Below the pieces are notes generated by a model. That model saw nothing but the letters and a program-made list of their open reading frames with translations. It did no database searches and had not been told where the DNA came from. 64,000 nucleotides of DNA from UBA2589 sp038120095 (GTDB taxonomy: Bacteria > Gemmatimonadota > Gemmatimonadetes > Longimicrobiales > Gaopeijiaceae), in contig JAYOKZ010000017.1 of assembly GCA_038120095.1 (NCBI GenBank), forward strand, positions 1-64,000, given 5' to 3'. Of this stretch, positions 34,633-45,700 are shown piece by piece; position 1 is the stretch's first letter; every line of letters starts with the position of its first letter. The translations under genes and the position numbers were made by a program.

Positions 34633-35390
34633 ACGTGGGAAACACGGAGACCGTTGTGGGTCTGGCCCCCTCATCCGGGGAGATCGCTTCGCACTGGAGG
34701 GTCAGCTCCAACGTGCAGCGCACCGGCGACGAGATGACCGCCCTGATCCGGGCGTTCCTGGCCGGGGACGGCGTAGACGAGGGATCGATCGCGAGGGGTG
34801 TAGTTGGGTCAGTCGTTCCTTCGGTCAACTACATCTGGAAGAAGACACTCGAGACGATCACCGGCGCTCCCGCTCTGGCTGTCGGCCCACAATCCGAACT
34901 TCCGATCGTCCTGGACGTGGAAGATCCGTTGTCCGTGGGTGCCGACCGTGTGGTGAATACCCTGGCAGCCAAAGAGCTCTACGGCCGGGACACAATCGTT
35001 GTCGATCTCGGCACCGCAACCACATTCGATTGCATCACGACCGAGGGAGCATTCATCGGCGGGGTGATCTCACCTGGCCTGAGGGCCGGTATGGAATGGC
35101 TTTCAGCTCGGACAGCGAAGCTGCCCCGAGTCGAGCTGCGACCGCCAGAGGTGGTGATTGGGCGCCGGACGGAAACCTGCATTCAGAGTGGTGTCTTCTA
35201 CCAGGCGGTCGATGCTGTCGACGGCCTTGTCGGAAGGATCCGGGAAGAATGGTCGCGTCCCGATGCGCTGGTCATTGCCACGGGGGGCTTCGCCAGCACC
35301 ATGGGACCCTACCTGCGGACTGTGGACGCGATCGAGCCTCACCTTACGCTGATCGGACTCGCCATGGCGGGAGAGTATCTCGCCGGCTGA
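34617..35390 (+). CDS. coaX: Type III pantothenate kinase
   Basis: A 257-residue ASKHA-fold kinase with GTG start. Visible: VVDVGNTETVVG at the N-terminus, DPLSVGADRVVNTLAA, the phosphate-2 loop VDLGTATTFDCI and the GGVISPGLRAG segment, then ATGGFAST. It makes the first step of CoA synthesis and needs a monovalent cation. The birA-coaX pair is common. It ends the overlapping run that begins at secD; a 102-base gap follows. Confidence 0.95.
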   Translation: MQLVVDVGNTETVVGLAPSSGEIASHWRVSSNVQRTGDEMTALIRAFLAGDGVDEGSIARGVVGSVVPSVNYIWKKTLETITGAPALAVGPQSELPIVLDVEDPLSVGADRVVNTLAAKELYGRDTIVVDLGTATTFDCITTEGAFIGGVISPGLRAGMEWLSARTAKLPRVELRPPEVVIGRRTETCIQSGVFYQAVDAVDGLVGRIREEWSRPDALVIATGGFASTMGPYLRTVDAIEPHLTLIGLAMAGEYLAG

Positions 35391-35492
35391 AGGTCGCCAG
35401 ACGCGGGCCTGCGGAGACACCTCCCGCGAAGTGAAGCCGACGCACTAGATTCATCTGATGCCCGCGAGATTTGTCGCGGTCCGCGCTCACCG

Positions 35493-36578
35493 TTGAACGC
35501 CATGACGCTATCTCCTGTTTTTCGTTCGCAGAAGTCGGTCCAGCTCCTGGCGGAGCAGGGTGTATGGACTCGCCTCGCCCCCGATATCGAAGCGCAGGCA
35601 AGGGCAGTACGTGCGGTCTACGCGGACCTCGAGGGGGTCATCGGGGAGCAGTTTCGCACGGGTAGCCCCCATGTCCCGACGCAGGAGGAAGCGGGCACCC
35701 CTGAGGGTCTGCACTTTCTTCAGGAGTACTTTTTTCTGGTCCTTTTTCGGTCGATTTTTGGGTCCCTCGGTGTGGACGCCGATCGCCTGCAGGCCTACAC
35801 CGAGCTGAATTTCTGCATCAAGGGCACGATCACCGCGGCCGACAATCTCTTTGACGATCAGGCGAAGTCGCTCCTCCCTCTGGCGCCGAATTCGGGAGCG
35901 CGCTTCATGTCGATTCTGCAGTTGATGTCGTTCGAGCGTCTCCTGCGTGGCGTGCTGGACCGGGCGGCTGCGCGAGGAGTCCTCGTGGAGGCCCAGATTG
36001 CGGAAATTCAGCGGCGCCTCATGGACAGGATGGCCGAGATCGGTGCGCTCGAGGGCTCGGAGGAAGGAGGGGTCGACGCGATACCGACGCCGGACGAAAT
36101 GGTCGAAATGGTGCACCGCGTCCGAGGGGGATCCTTGTTCGCGCTGGCCTTCGCTGCGCCCTCCGTGCTCGAGGAAGGTGACCTTGCTCGGCGCATGACT
36201 TCTGCAGAGCATGCCATCGCCCGGCTTGGAACCGCCTTCCAGATCGTTGACGATCTCACTGACTTCGAGTTCGACGTGGGTCGCCGCTCACACAACCTCC
36301 TCGTGTCGGAGATCCACCATCGAGGCACCCCTGACGAGCGAAGGGCCTTTTCTGCCATGTGGAACGGTGGTGCCGTCCCGTCGGGCGCGGTCGAGAGCCT
36401 ATTTGCGCGGTCCGCAAGGGCGGTCCTGGCGCGGGCTTATGAGGAGGCCCGCGCGTCCTTCGCGAGCCTGAGAGAGCTTGGGCACTGGCTCGAACCGGAC
36501 CTCGCCGACGACGTCGTGCACGCAATCGTCGGGCTCGAGGGCGTGGCACGCATGGAGGCTCTCACCGCCGAGGGCTGA
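35493..36578 (+). CDS. Isoprenoid/polyprenyl-synthase-like protein with atypical first aspartate motif
   Basis: A 361-residue, mostly helical protein. TTG 35493 and ATG 35502 are both possible starts. Residues 249-261 read FQIVDDLTDFEFD, the second aspartate-rich motif of class I trans-prenyl synthases. The equivalent of the first motif is ADNLFDDQAK (117-122 DNLFDD), not DDxxD. The remaining helices and a RGGSLFALAF segment fit the family fold. It may be a terpenoid-cyclase or prenyl-synthase relative that has lost normal substrate chemistry. panE starts 3 bases after it ends. Confidence 0.72.
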   Translation: MNAMTLSPVFRSQKSVQLLAEQGVWTRLAPDIEAQARAVRAVYADLEGVIGEQFRTGSPHVPTQEEAGTPEGLHFLQEYFFLVLFRSIFGSLGVDADRLQAYTELNFCIKGTITAADNLFDDQAKSLLPLAPNSGARFMSILQLMSFERLLRGVLDRAAARGVLVEAQIAEIQRRLMDRMAEIGALEGSEEGGVDAIPTPDEMVEMVHRVRGGSLFALAFAAPSVLEEGDLARRMTSAEHAIARLGTAFQIVDDLTDFEFDVGRRSHNLLVSEIHHRGTPDERRAFSAMWNGGAVPSGAVESLFARSARAVLARAYEEARASFASLRELGHWLEPDLADDVVHAIVGLEGVARMEALTAEG

Positions 36579-36580
36579 GC

Positions 36581-37594
36581 GTGCTAGGACCGGAGTCGAT
36601 CGTCGTCTGGGGTGCTGGTGCCATGGGCGGATCCGTGGGTGGGTGGCTCGCCCGACAGGGACACGATGTGGTGTTCGTCGACAGCGATGCGGACCACGTC
36701 GAAGCGATTCGGTCTCGCGGTCTGCGCATCACGGGTCCGGTCGATGAGTTCGCCGTTCACGGCCCGTGTCTCCTCCCGGAGGAGGTGGACGGTGTGCTCC
36801 GAACCGTTCTTCTGTGCGTGAAGGCTCATCACACTGCGGGTGCCCTGGATGACCTGGCTCCTCTGCTGCATCCGCAGGGCTTCGTGGTATCCGTGCAGAA
36901 TGGTCTGAACGAGCGGATCATCGCTGATCGGATCGGCGCGGAGCGCACTGTCGGCTGTTTTGTGAATTTCGGAGCGGACGTCGTGGCGGCGGGGTGCGTC
37001 ATGCGAGGAAACCGCGGTGCTTGTGTAGTAGGCGAGTTGAACGGCACGGTCACACCTCGGCTTCGGCGGCTTCACTCGCTCCTCCGGATCTTCGAGCCGG
37101 ATGCAGTGATCACCGAGAACATCTGGGGTTTTCTGTGGGGAAAGCTCGCCTACGGGTCGATGCTCTTCGGGACCGCACTGGCGGATGCGTCCATCGCTTC
37201 CGTTTTGGGTTCGGCTCGCCACCGTGCAGTCCTGATCGGGCTCGCGAGAGAGGCCGTGGCCGTCGCCCGGGCCTACCAGGTGAGGGTGGAAGGCTTCGAC
37301 GGCTTCGATCCGCGCGCCTTTGGAAGCGATGCAACGGATGAGGACGCGCACGCGAGCCTCGATCGTCTGGTCGCGTTCAATTCCAGGTCTGCGAAATCGC
37401 ACAGCGGCGTCTGGAGAGATCTGGCGGTTCGCAGGCGCCGGACCGAGGTAGGCGCACAGATCGGGCCGAGCGCAGAGTTGGGCGCAAACGTGGGTGTGTC
37501 GACGCCCCTGACTGTGCGCCTGGTGAGCTTGATCCACGATGTGGAGGAGGGTCGTCGGCAACAGAGCTGGGAGACCCTGGACGCCCTGGGGTAG
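36581..37594 (+). CDS. panE: 2-dehydropantoate 2-reductase (ketopantoate reductase)
   Basis: A 337-residue NADPH enzyme with GTG start. The Rossmann start is VVWGAGAMGGSVGGWLARQG, followed by LLCVKAHHT, SVQNGLNE and the C-terminal catalytic Lys region ENIWGFLWGKLAYG. It reduces ketopantoate to pantoate, upstream of the step catalysed by CoaX two genes before, so both belong to CoA supply. Confidence 0.88.
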   Translation: MLGPESIVVWGAGAMGGSVGGWLARQGHDVVFVDSDADHVEAIRSRGLRITGPVDEFAVHGPCLLPEEVDGVLRTVLLCVKAHHTAGALDDLAPLLHPQGFVVSVQNGLNERIIADRIGAERTVGCFVNFGADVVAAGCVMRGNRGACVVGELNGTVTPRLRRLHSLLRIFEPDAVITENIWGFLWGKLAYGSMLFGTALADASIASVLGSARHRAVLIGLAREAVAVARAYQVRVEGFDGFDPRAFGSDATDEDAHASLDRLVAFNSRSAKSHSGVWRDLAVRRRRTEVGAQIGPSAELGANVGVSTPLTVRLVSLIHDVEEGRRQQSWETLDALG

Positions 37595-37645
37595 GATTCT
37601 CGCAGGAAGGGAAAAGGGGTGTGGGGTCTTCGAGAGGTCGCGAGG

Positions 37646-37673
37646 TTGACACGCAATGGGACGTGACGAGATT
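37646..37673 (+). promoter_or_regulatory. Predicted promoter of groES-groEL
   Basis: TTGACA at 37646-37651 and GAGATT at 37668-37673, spacing 16. The predicted transcription start near 37680 lies immediately before the CIRCE element. Confidence 0.55.
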
Positions 37674-37682
37674 TCCCCCCTG

Positions 37683-37709
37683 TTAGCACTCACCAGCTTC
37701 GAGTGCCAG
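37683..37709 (+). promoter_or_regulatory. CIRCE operator (HrcA binding site) of groESL
   Basis: TTAGCACTC, a 9-base spacer, then GAGTGCCAG. The left arm is perfect and the right arm matches 7 of 9 positions of GAGTGCTAA. It lies between promoter and groES, as expected for HrcA repression relieved by heat shock. Confidence 0.92.
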
Positions 37710-37762
37710 CAACTCTACGAGTTCCACTTACGACTGACCGAAGCACTCAGGAGGAATTCCGA

Positions 37763-38062
37763 ATGGCAAAGGCAGCTGAGGTGAAGCCCCTCGCGGATCG
37801 CGTGGTGGTGAAGCCGCTGGAGGAGGCCGAGCAGATGCGCGGTGGCCTCTACATCCCCGACACGGCCAAGGAAAAGCCGTCTCAGGGTGAAGTGGTGGCC
37901 GTTGGCCCCGGGAAGATGTCGGACGAGGGTGCACGGCTCGAGATGGACGTCTCGGTCGGCGACAAGGTCCTCTACGGCAAGTATAGTGGCACGGATGTGA
38001 CCATGGACGGTGAGGAATATCTCATCCTCCGGGAGTCGGACATCCTGGCCATCGTCTCGTAA
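37763..38062 (+). CDS. groS: Co-chaperonin GroES (Cpn10)
   Basis: A 99-residue protein. ATG 37763 is chosen because AGGAGG lies just upstream (37750-37755); the longer frame would run back through the CIRCE element. Recognisable: PLADRVVVKP, the mobile loop EAEQMRGGLYIPDTAKEKP, GEVVAVGPG and the C-terminal LILRESDILA. It caps the GroEL cavity. groEL follows after 26 bases. Confidence 0.96.
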   Translation: MAKAAEVKPLADRVVVKPLEEAEQMRGGLYIPDTAKEKPSQGEVVAVGPGKMSDEGARLEMDVSVGDKVLYGKYSGTDVTMDGEEYLILRESDILAIVS

Positions 38063-38088
38063 CGCAAATCGACAGGAGATAACGAATC

Positions 38089-39720
<1,632 letters not shown>

Positions 39721-39765
39721 GACTGATCCGATCTCGGATCCGGATCGGTTCGCCGGTCCACCCAG

Positions 39766-39806
39766 CGGCCCGGTCATCCTGGAGGATGGCCGGGCCGTCT
39801 GGTTTT
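39766..39806 (+). terminator. Strong intrinsic terminator after groEL
   Basis: A 14-bp stem (39766-39779 with 39784-39797, one G-U pair) with TGGA loop, followed by TCTGGTTTT. Placed between convergent groEL and the penicillin-acylase gene; since the stem is symmetric it may work for both. Confidence 0.8.
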
Positions 39807-39855
39807 GCGTGCTGGCCTCCCGCGCTGCATGTGTGGAGACCCGGTCGAGTCTCGC

Positions 39856-41955
39856 TCAGCGACGCCCGGGGGTGTACGTCTCCTCGGCGTGAGCCTCGAT
39901 GTCTTCCGGGTAGTAGTACACGGGCCGCAGGTCGCCGGTGGCGTATCGCTCTGCCTGGTCATTGAAGTGGGGTGATTCTGGGTCCCCGCTCTCCCCACCC
40001 GCCGTCACGGCGAGGGCAGTCACTCGCTCACCGAACTCGACGACGGCCACGAACGAGTTTCCACTGGTACCGTACCGGCGGGCCGTTCCCGGATAGCGGC
40101 GGGCACCAAAGGATGCGAGAGACCCCCAGCGGCCCGAGTGGAAGCCCACGGGAATGCTGGGGGCATCGTCGGAGAATGGCTGCTCGATGTCGCCGTTGAT
40201 CCTCTGAAAGCGGTTGATGTCACCCCACGGTGTCCGCCACTCACCGAACTCGGACTGGAGGAGGTCGGAGGCTGCGACGAGCGACTGGAGGTGCTCGTCC
40301 ATCGTGGCTCGTTCAGCGATGTAGTCGTTCGTGCTCATACCGGATGCTCGAGCGGCCCCGGCGGTCCGCTCCATCATGTCCTCTGCCCAGTACGTGGCCA
40401 GCGACGTGGCAACCGACTCGACACTCCAGCGGTAATCCCAATCCCGAAGGACGGATATCTGTTCGGATAGCGTGGTTTTCAGAGGGTGTGACGCAGGCGC
40501 GCGGTCGTACGCTGCGAGCAGGGCCGGCACGAGTGGCTCGAAGCCGGGCATCTGGCTGCTGTAGGCGGCGTCGAGGAGACCTTCCAGCGTGAAATCAGAG
40601 CGGTTTTCGAGTACTCGGATTGCATGAATGCCCCGGGCGTTCTCGCCGCTACGCTGGAAATAACGTGGATAATCGGACTCGACCGGGCTGTCCGGCCCGG
40701 CGGAGCTGTAGGGCCAGTTGTTCGTATTCTGCACCCAGCCGACCGACGGGTTGAAGACGTTCGGTGTCTCGTCGATCGAGTGCGGCTCACCCCAGTCGTT
40801 GGCAGAAAGGCTCCCGTCCACCGGACGGGTCCAATCCAGATCGGCCCGCCGTTGAGGCACGAAGTTGGAGTGCCAATACGCGATGTTGCCTTCAGAATCC
40901 GCGAAGATCGTATTGTTCGACGAATTCGTGTGCATCGACATGTTCTCTCGATACCCGTCGAGGTTCGTGCGCTTCGTCCGATCCCACGACTGGATGAGTG
41001 CGGAGAGGGGCTCTTCCATGAGGGCGGTGGTGACCCACTTGCCATCCTGAGCTCGGACCACGGGACCGTGGTGTGTACGGAATGTCGTGAAGGTGCGCTG
41101 CTCCATTCCGGACTCGGTCCGATAGGGTACGGTGATCTCCCTGACATCCATGGGACGCTCCTCGCCATCTACGACATAGGCGTACCGGCCGTCGCGCTCC
41201 ACCACGGTTTCCAGATATTCGTCGATGTTGTCGACACCACTGGAGGTATGCATCCAGCCCGCATTCTCATTGAAACCCTGATAGATGAAGAACTGGCCCC
41301 ACGTCGACGCCCCATAGGCGTTGAGCCCCTCATCACTGCGCATGTGGAGCTCCGAGCGAAAGAAAAACGACGTATGCGGGTTGATGAGCAGCAGCGCATT
41401 TCCGTTCACGGTGTTCTGCGGCGACACGGCGATGCCGTTGGACCCACGGGGTTCTTCCCAATCGATCAGCGGAGCCTCGATGTCGAGTTGCGCCATCGCC
41501 ACACCGGTTGGGCCGTCATCGTAGAACGCCTGCAGCTGCGCGGTGTTCACCCGCTCGATATCCCCGCCTATGGAGCCCTCACTGAAGGTGAGGGCCATCC
41601 ACGGCTCGAATCGATCAAGGACCATGGGCTCGACCTCGGGATGCGTATGCAGGTAATAGTTCAGGCCGGCAGCCCAGGCATCCATCAGCTCGGCGAGCCA
41701 CGGTGGACTCTCCGCGTACATTGCCTGAATCTCGACCGGATCGATGAAGAGCTTCATTCGAAGGTCACCCCACAGCTCGGCCTCTCCATAGGCCTCGGCC
41801 AGACGGCCCTGCGAGAACAGGTAATTGCGCTCGATCCGATGGAAGTCGTCCTCAGCCTGTGCGAAGACGGCACCGAAGACGGCATGCGCGTCGGTCGGTC
41901 CGTAGACGTGTGCGATCCCCCAGTCATCCCGGGTGATCGTGATCTCGTCGGCCAT
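39856..41955 (-). CDS. Penicillin acylase-family Ntn hydrolase, mature region
   Basis: The open frame from ATG 41955 gives 699 residues of an exported amidase of the Ntn fold. N-terminal chain: ITITRDDWGIAHVYG and AVFAQAEDDFHRIERNYL. The self-cleaving junction is EPRGSNGIAVSP, making Ser172 the catalytic N-terminal nucleophile of the beta chain, followed by NPHTSFFFRSELHM. Family members hydrolyse acyl amides (penicillins, AHLs, N-acyl amino acids). The same frame continues upstream to ATG 42039 with a lipoprotein-like signal, but a TAA at 42019-42021 interrupts it, so this copy may not be exported or even made. Confidence 0.85.
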   Translation of the reverse strand: MADEITITRDDWGIAHVYGPTDAHAVFGAVFAQAEDDFHRIERNYLFSQGRLAEAYGEAELWGDLRMKLFIDPVEIQAMYAESPPWLAELMDAWAAGLNYYLHTHPEVEPMVLDRFEPWMALTFSEGSIGGDIERVNTAQLQAFYDDGPTGVAMAQLDIEAPLIDWEEPRGSNGIAVSPQNTVNGNALLLINPHTSFFFRSELHMRSDEGLNAYGASTWGQFFIYQGFNENAGWMHTSSGVDNIDEYLETVVERDGRYAYVVDGEERPMDVREITVPYRTESGMEQRTFTTFRTHHGPVVRAQDGKWVTTALMEEPLSALIQSWDRTKRTNLDGYRENMSMHTNSSNNTIFADSEGNIAYWHSNFVPQRRADLDWTRPVDGSLSANDWGEPHSIDETPNVFNPSVGWVQNTNNWPYSSAGPDSPVESDYPRYFQRSGENARGIHAIRVLENRSDFTLEGLLDAAYSSQMPGFEPLVPALLAAYDRAPASHPLKTTLSEQISVLRDWDYRWSVESVATSLATYWAEDMMERTAGAARASGMSTNDYIAERATMDEHLQSLVAASDLLQSEFGEWRTPWGDINRFQRINGDIEQPFSDDAPSIPVGFHSGRWGSLASFGARRYPGTARRYGTSGNSFVAVVEFGERVTALAVTAGGESGDPESPHFNDQAERYATGDLRPVYYYPEDIEAHAEETYTPGRR

Positions 41956-42039
41956 CGCCTCCCATGCGGCGACTTCAGGGTCGGTCGGCGCGCATGCTAC
42001 GAGGGTAAAGGCGAGCAGTTAGAGGATCGGCTTATTCAT
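41956..42039 (-). pseudogene. Interrupted signal-peptide segment of the penicillin-acylase gene
   Basis: Reading back from 41955 in frame gives ATG 42039, MNKPIL, a TAA at 42019-42021, then LLAFTLVACAPTD with a lipobox (LVAC). The stop sits inside the hydrophobic core of what looks like a lipoprotein signal. It is either a real nonsense mutation or a base error in the assembly. A TAGAAT at 42081-42086 (minus strand) could be the -10. Confidence 0.7.
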
Positions 42040-42162
42040 GTTGATTCGAGCAGGGGTGGGCAGCGTGAACGGAGGACGTCATTCTAGGTCGGAGTCCGGC
42101 GACGGACCATTCCCGAACACCTTTGGGTCAGCTTCTGGGTAATCGATACGGAAGGAGGGGGA

Positions 42163-42687
42163 ATGCGAACGGTGGTTTCAGGGGTCGAGGCGGAGTTTCG
42201 GCGTTATCGGAAACTTGGAGAGGGGACATTCGATCAGGTCTCTGACGCGGAGATCGGACGGCGGCCCACGCCGGAGAGCAACTCGATCGCCACGATCGCC
42301 TGGCATATCGCGTGAAATCTTGAGTCGCGTTTCACCGATTTTCTCACGTCGGACGGTGAAAAGCCCTGGAGAGAGCGCGAGAAGGAGTTTGCGCACCGTC
42401 CGGTGTCCGTAGCAGAGGTGCGGGTCCGATGGGCCGAAGGCTGGAGCGTGCTTACCGCGGCGCTGTCGGAAATTCGAGACGAGGATCTTTCCCGAACGGT
42501 TACGATTCGGGGGGTGCCATTTTCCGTGGGCGAGGCCGTGCATCGCTCTCTGGCCCACACTGCGTCCCATGTCGGGCAGATCACCTGCCTGGGTAAGATG
42601 CTGAGGGGCCCGGGCTGGCGTTATCTGAGCATCGAGCCCGGTGGGACGGAGGCCTACACCACCAACCCGACCCGGGAGAAGCCCTGA
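42163..42687 (+). pseudogene. DUF1572/DinB-like metal-binding protein gene with in-frame stop
   Basis: ATG 42163 has a strong ribosome-binding site (AAGGAGG). The frame runs 175 codons and is interrupted once, by TGA at 42313-42315 (codon 51). The surrounding sequence, AWHIA-stop-NLESRFTDFLTSDGEKP, matches the DUF1572 pattern HI(a)GNL, where a Gly codon (GGA) is expected; one base change would restore it. The rest is intact: VRVRWAEGW and the metal-binding histidines in HRSLAHTASHVGQI. DinB-fold proteins include thiol-dependent enzymes. This may be a recent pseudogene or a base error. Confidence 0.75.
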
Positions 42688-42798
42688 GGTGGGTGGGTGA
42701 CTCGGAGGACGATCGCTGCTCCCCCGTGCGACACGATCACCGAGGGTCTAACATGCCGGGATCCACCTGACCTCCGTCCGAGTCCGAGGGCTCTTCCC

Positions 42799-45700
42799 AT
42801 GCGTCCTTCTCTAACTCTCCGCTTCCTGGGCGTGGCTGCCGTCCTTGGCCCCACGACCTCTGCCGCCCAAACACCGGAACAGCTTGCTGCGGTCGCCAAC
42901 GGACTCGAATGGCGGCAGATCGGACCGACGATCATGGGTGGGCGTATTTCTGACCTTGCCGTGGTCGAGAGCGACCCGTCGGTCTTTTACGTGGGGACGG
43001 CCACCGGTGGTATCTGGAAGACGGAGAACTCCGGCGTCACGTTCGAGCCGATCTTCGACCATGAGGTGACTGCCTCCATCGGAGACGTCACAGTGGCCCC
43101 TTCCAACGCGAACGTGATCTGGGTCGGCACGGGTGAACCCCAGAACCGACAGAGTTCGCCCTGGGGCAACGGCGTGTATCGGTCGACCGATGCGGGACGG
43201 ACGTGGACCCACCTCGGCCTCGAGAACACGCACCACATTTCGCGGATCCAGGTGCACCCGCGAGATCCGGACGTCGCCTACGTTGCCGCCATGGGTCATT
43301 TGTGGGGTGACAATGCAGAACGCGGGGTGTACCGCACAACGGATGGAGGCCGTTCGTGGGAGCAAGTGCTCTATATCGGAGCGAACACCGGGGCCATCGA
43401 TCTCGTCATGGACCCGAACGATCCGCAGACCCTCTTCGCAGCGATGTACCAGAGGCAGCGAAAGGCCTGGGGCTTCAACGGTGGCGGACCCGGAAGCGGA
43501 ATCCATCGGACGACGGACGGTGGGGCCTCGTGGTCCGAGTTGACGACGGGGCTCCCGCCAGGCGACAAGGGACGGATTGGCCTCGATATCTACCGGCGCG
43601 ACGGAAACTTCATCTGCGCGCTGGTCGAAGCCGACCCGAGGGGGCCCGGCCAGGGATTCCAGCAGCGGGAAAGTGACGACGTCCAGAACGGCGTGTACTG
43701 CTCGACGGATCGCGGGGATACGTGGGAGCACCGATCCACGACCAATAATCGGCCGATGTACTACTCGCAGATAAGGATCGACCCGAACGATCCGGAGAGA
43801 ATGTATCTCGGGGGTGCAAGCATGTACCGGACCTCGGACGGGGGACGCACCTTCACGGCCGACGCGGCAGCCGACGTCCACATGGATCATCATGCTCTCT
43901 GGATCAACCCGGAGAACTCGGACCACATGATCCTGGGAAGCGACGGCGGGGTGTCCATCAGCTGGGACCGGTCCGACAACTGGTATCAGTTCCGCAACCT
44001 GCCGCTGGGGCAGTTCTACGAGATCGGGGTCGACATGCGTGACCCGTACCACGTCTGCGGTGGGCTCCAGGACAACGGGTCGTGGTGCGCCCCGAGTGAT
44101 ACGTGGTCTAACCAGGGGATCCGTACCCGAGACTGGTACAACGTGGGGAGTGGTGACGGTTTCTTCACGGTCATGCACCCCACGAACACCGGGCTCATGT
44201 TCGCCGAGTCTCAGGGTGGAAACCTGACTCGCGTCAATCTCGAGACAATGGAACGCACCCGGATGCGGCCGATGGGACGACCCGGGCCGGACGGGCAGCT
44301 GCCCGATCTTCGCTGGAACTGGAACACACCCGTGGTTCTGTCGAGCCACGACGAGAACACGCTCTATGTCGGGGCCAATGTACTGTTCCGATCAACCGAT
44401 CTGGGCCAGAGCTTCGAGGCGATCAGTGGGGACCTCACGTGGGCGATCGACCGCGACACCCTGACCATCATGGGCGTTCCGGGAGGGGACGCTCAAATGT
44501 CCCGCAACGACGGGCAGTCGAGCTACGGGAATCTGACCGCCATCACGGAGTCTCCACGTGACGCGAACGTGCTGTACACCGGCGCCGACGATGGCCGCCT
44601 CCAAGTCACCCGGGACGGGGGCGCGACATGGTCGGACATCACGAACCGAGTACCGAATCTCCCGGCGCACTCGTACGTCACTCGCCTGGTCGCGTCTCAT
44701 GGGGCGCCCGGCACGGTCTTCGCAGCGTTCGACAACCATCGCAACGATGACTTCAGCGCCTACGTATACCGCAGCGAGAACTTCGGGCAGGATTGGGTCC
44801 CGATCAGCCGCGGGCTTCCAGGGAGTTCCATGAATGCGCTGGCACAGCACCCGGACAATGCAGACCTGCTCTTCGCGGGCAATGAGGTTGGAGTGTTCGT
44901 TTCGGCTGATGCGGGAGACAATTGGGTCAGAATGACGAACGGCCTGCCGACAGTGCCCGTCGACGATATCAAGATCCACCCGAGAGAGAATGATCTGGTG
45001 ATCGGGACCCACGGGCGTGGCATCTGGATCCTCGATGATATCGCTCCACTCGAGCACCTGAACTCGAACGTCGTCGCATCGGACGCGTACGTGTTTCCGG
45101 TTCGGCGGGCAACCTCCTACAACGTCTACACGCCGCAGGGTTGGACCCCCGGGATCTATGCCGCGCCGAATCCACCCAGCGGCGCACGCATCCGGTATCG
45201 CCTGGCCTCGGACACGGACAATCTGTCGCTCCGAGTCACCGATGCCGCAGGTGCCCTGGTGCGTGAACTTGACGGCCCTGCAGGGGCGGGGATGCATGAG
45301 GTCATCTGGGACTTGCAGATCGAGGAAAGGAATGAGGCGGGTGAATCGCGTGGGATGGGTCCTCGGGTACTACCGGGAACCTACATCGTCGAACTGACCG
45401 CCGGATCCGATGTCGTACAGACCGAGGTGGTGGTGCGTATGGACCCGAGGGTGCAGATGGGGCGCCGGGAACTCATGGTGCGTCATCAGAGCATGATGGA
45501 GTCCTATCGGCTCGCGCATGTCGTGGACCTCGCGGAGGGCGCGCTCGACGAGATGACGGACCACGTGGATGCGGCAGAGGGGCTGCTTGGAGATGGTGCG
45601 CCCGAATCACTCAGGACGGAGCTCCACACCCTGCGTGAGGCCCTGGGCGATCTGAATGATGAGCTGGACGACGCGTCCGATGGCGCTGGCGTGTGGCGTG

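Noticed and set aside
40624..42087. Plus-strand 487-codon frame opposite the penicillin acylase gene
   Set aside because: Antisense to a clear Ntn hydrolase; composition and lack of motifs mark it as a shadow.
42811..44349. Minus-strand 512-codon frame in the BNR gene
   Set aside because: Long only because of GC-rich codon use; the BNR repeats are on the plus strand.
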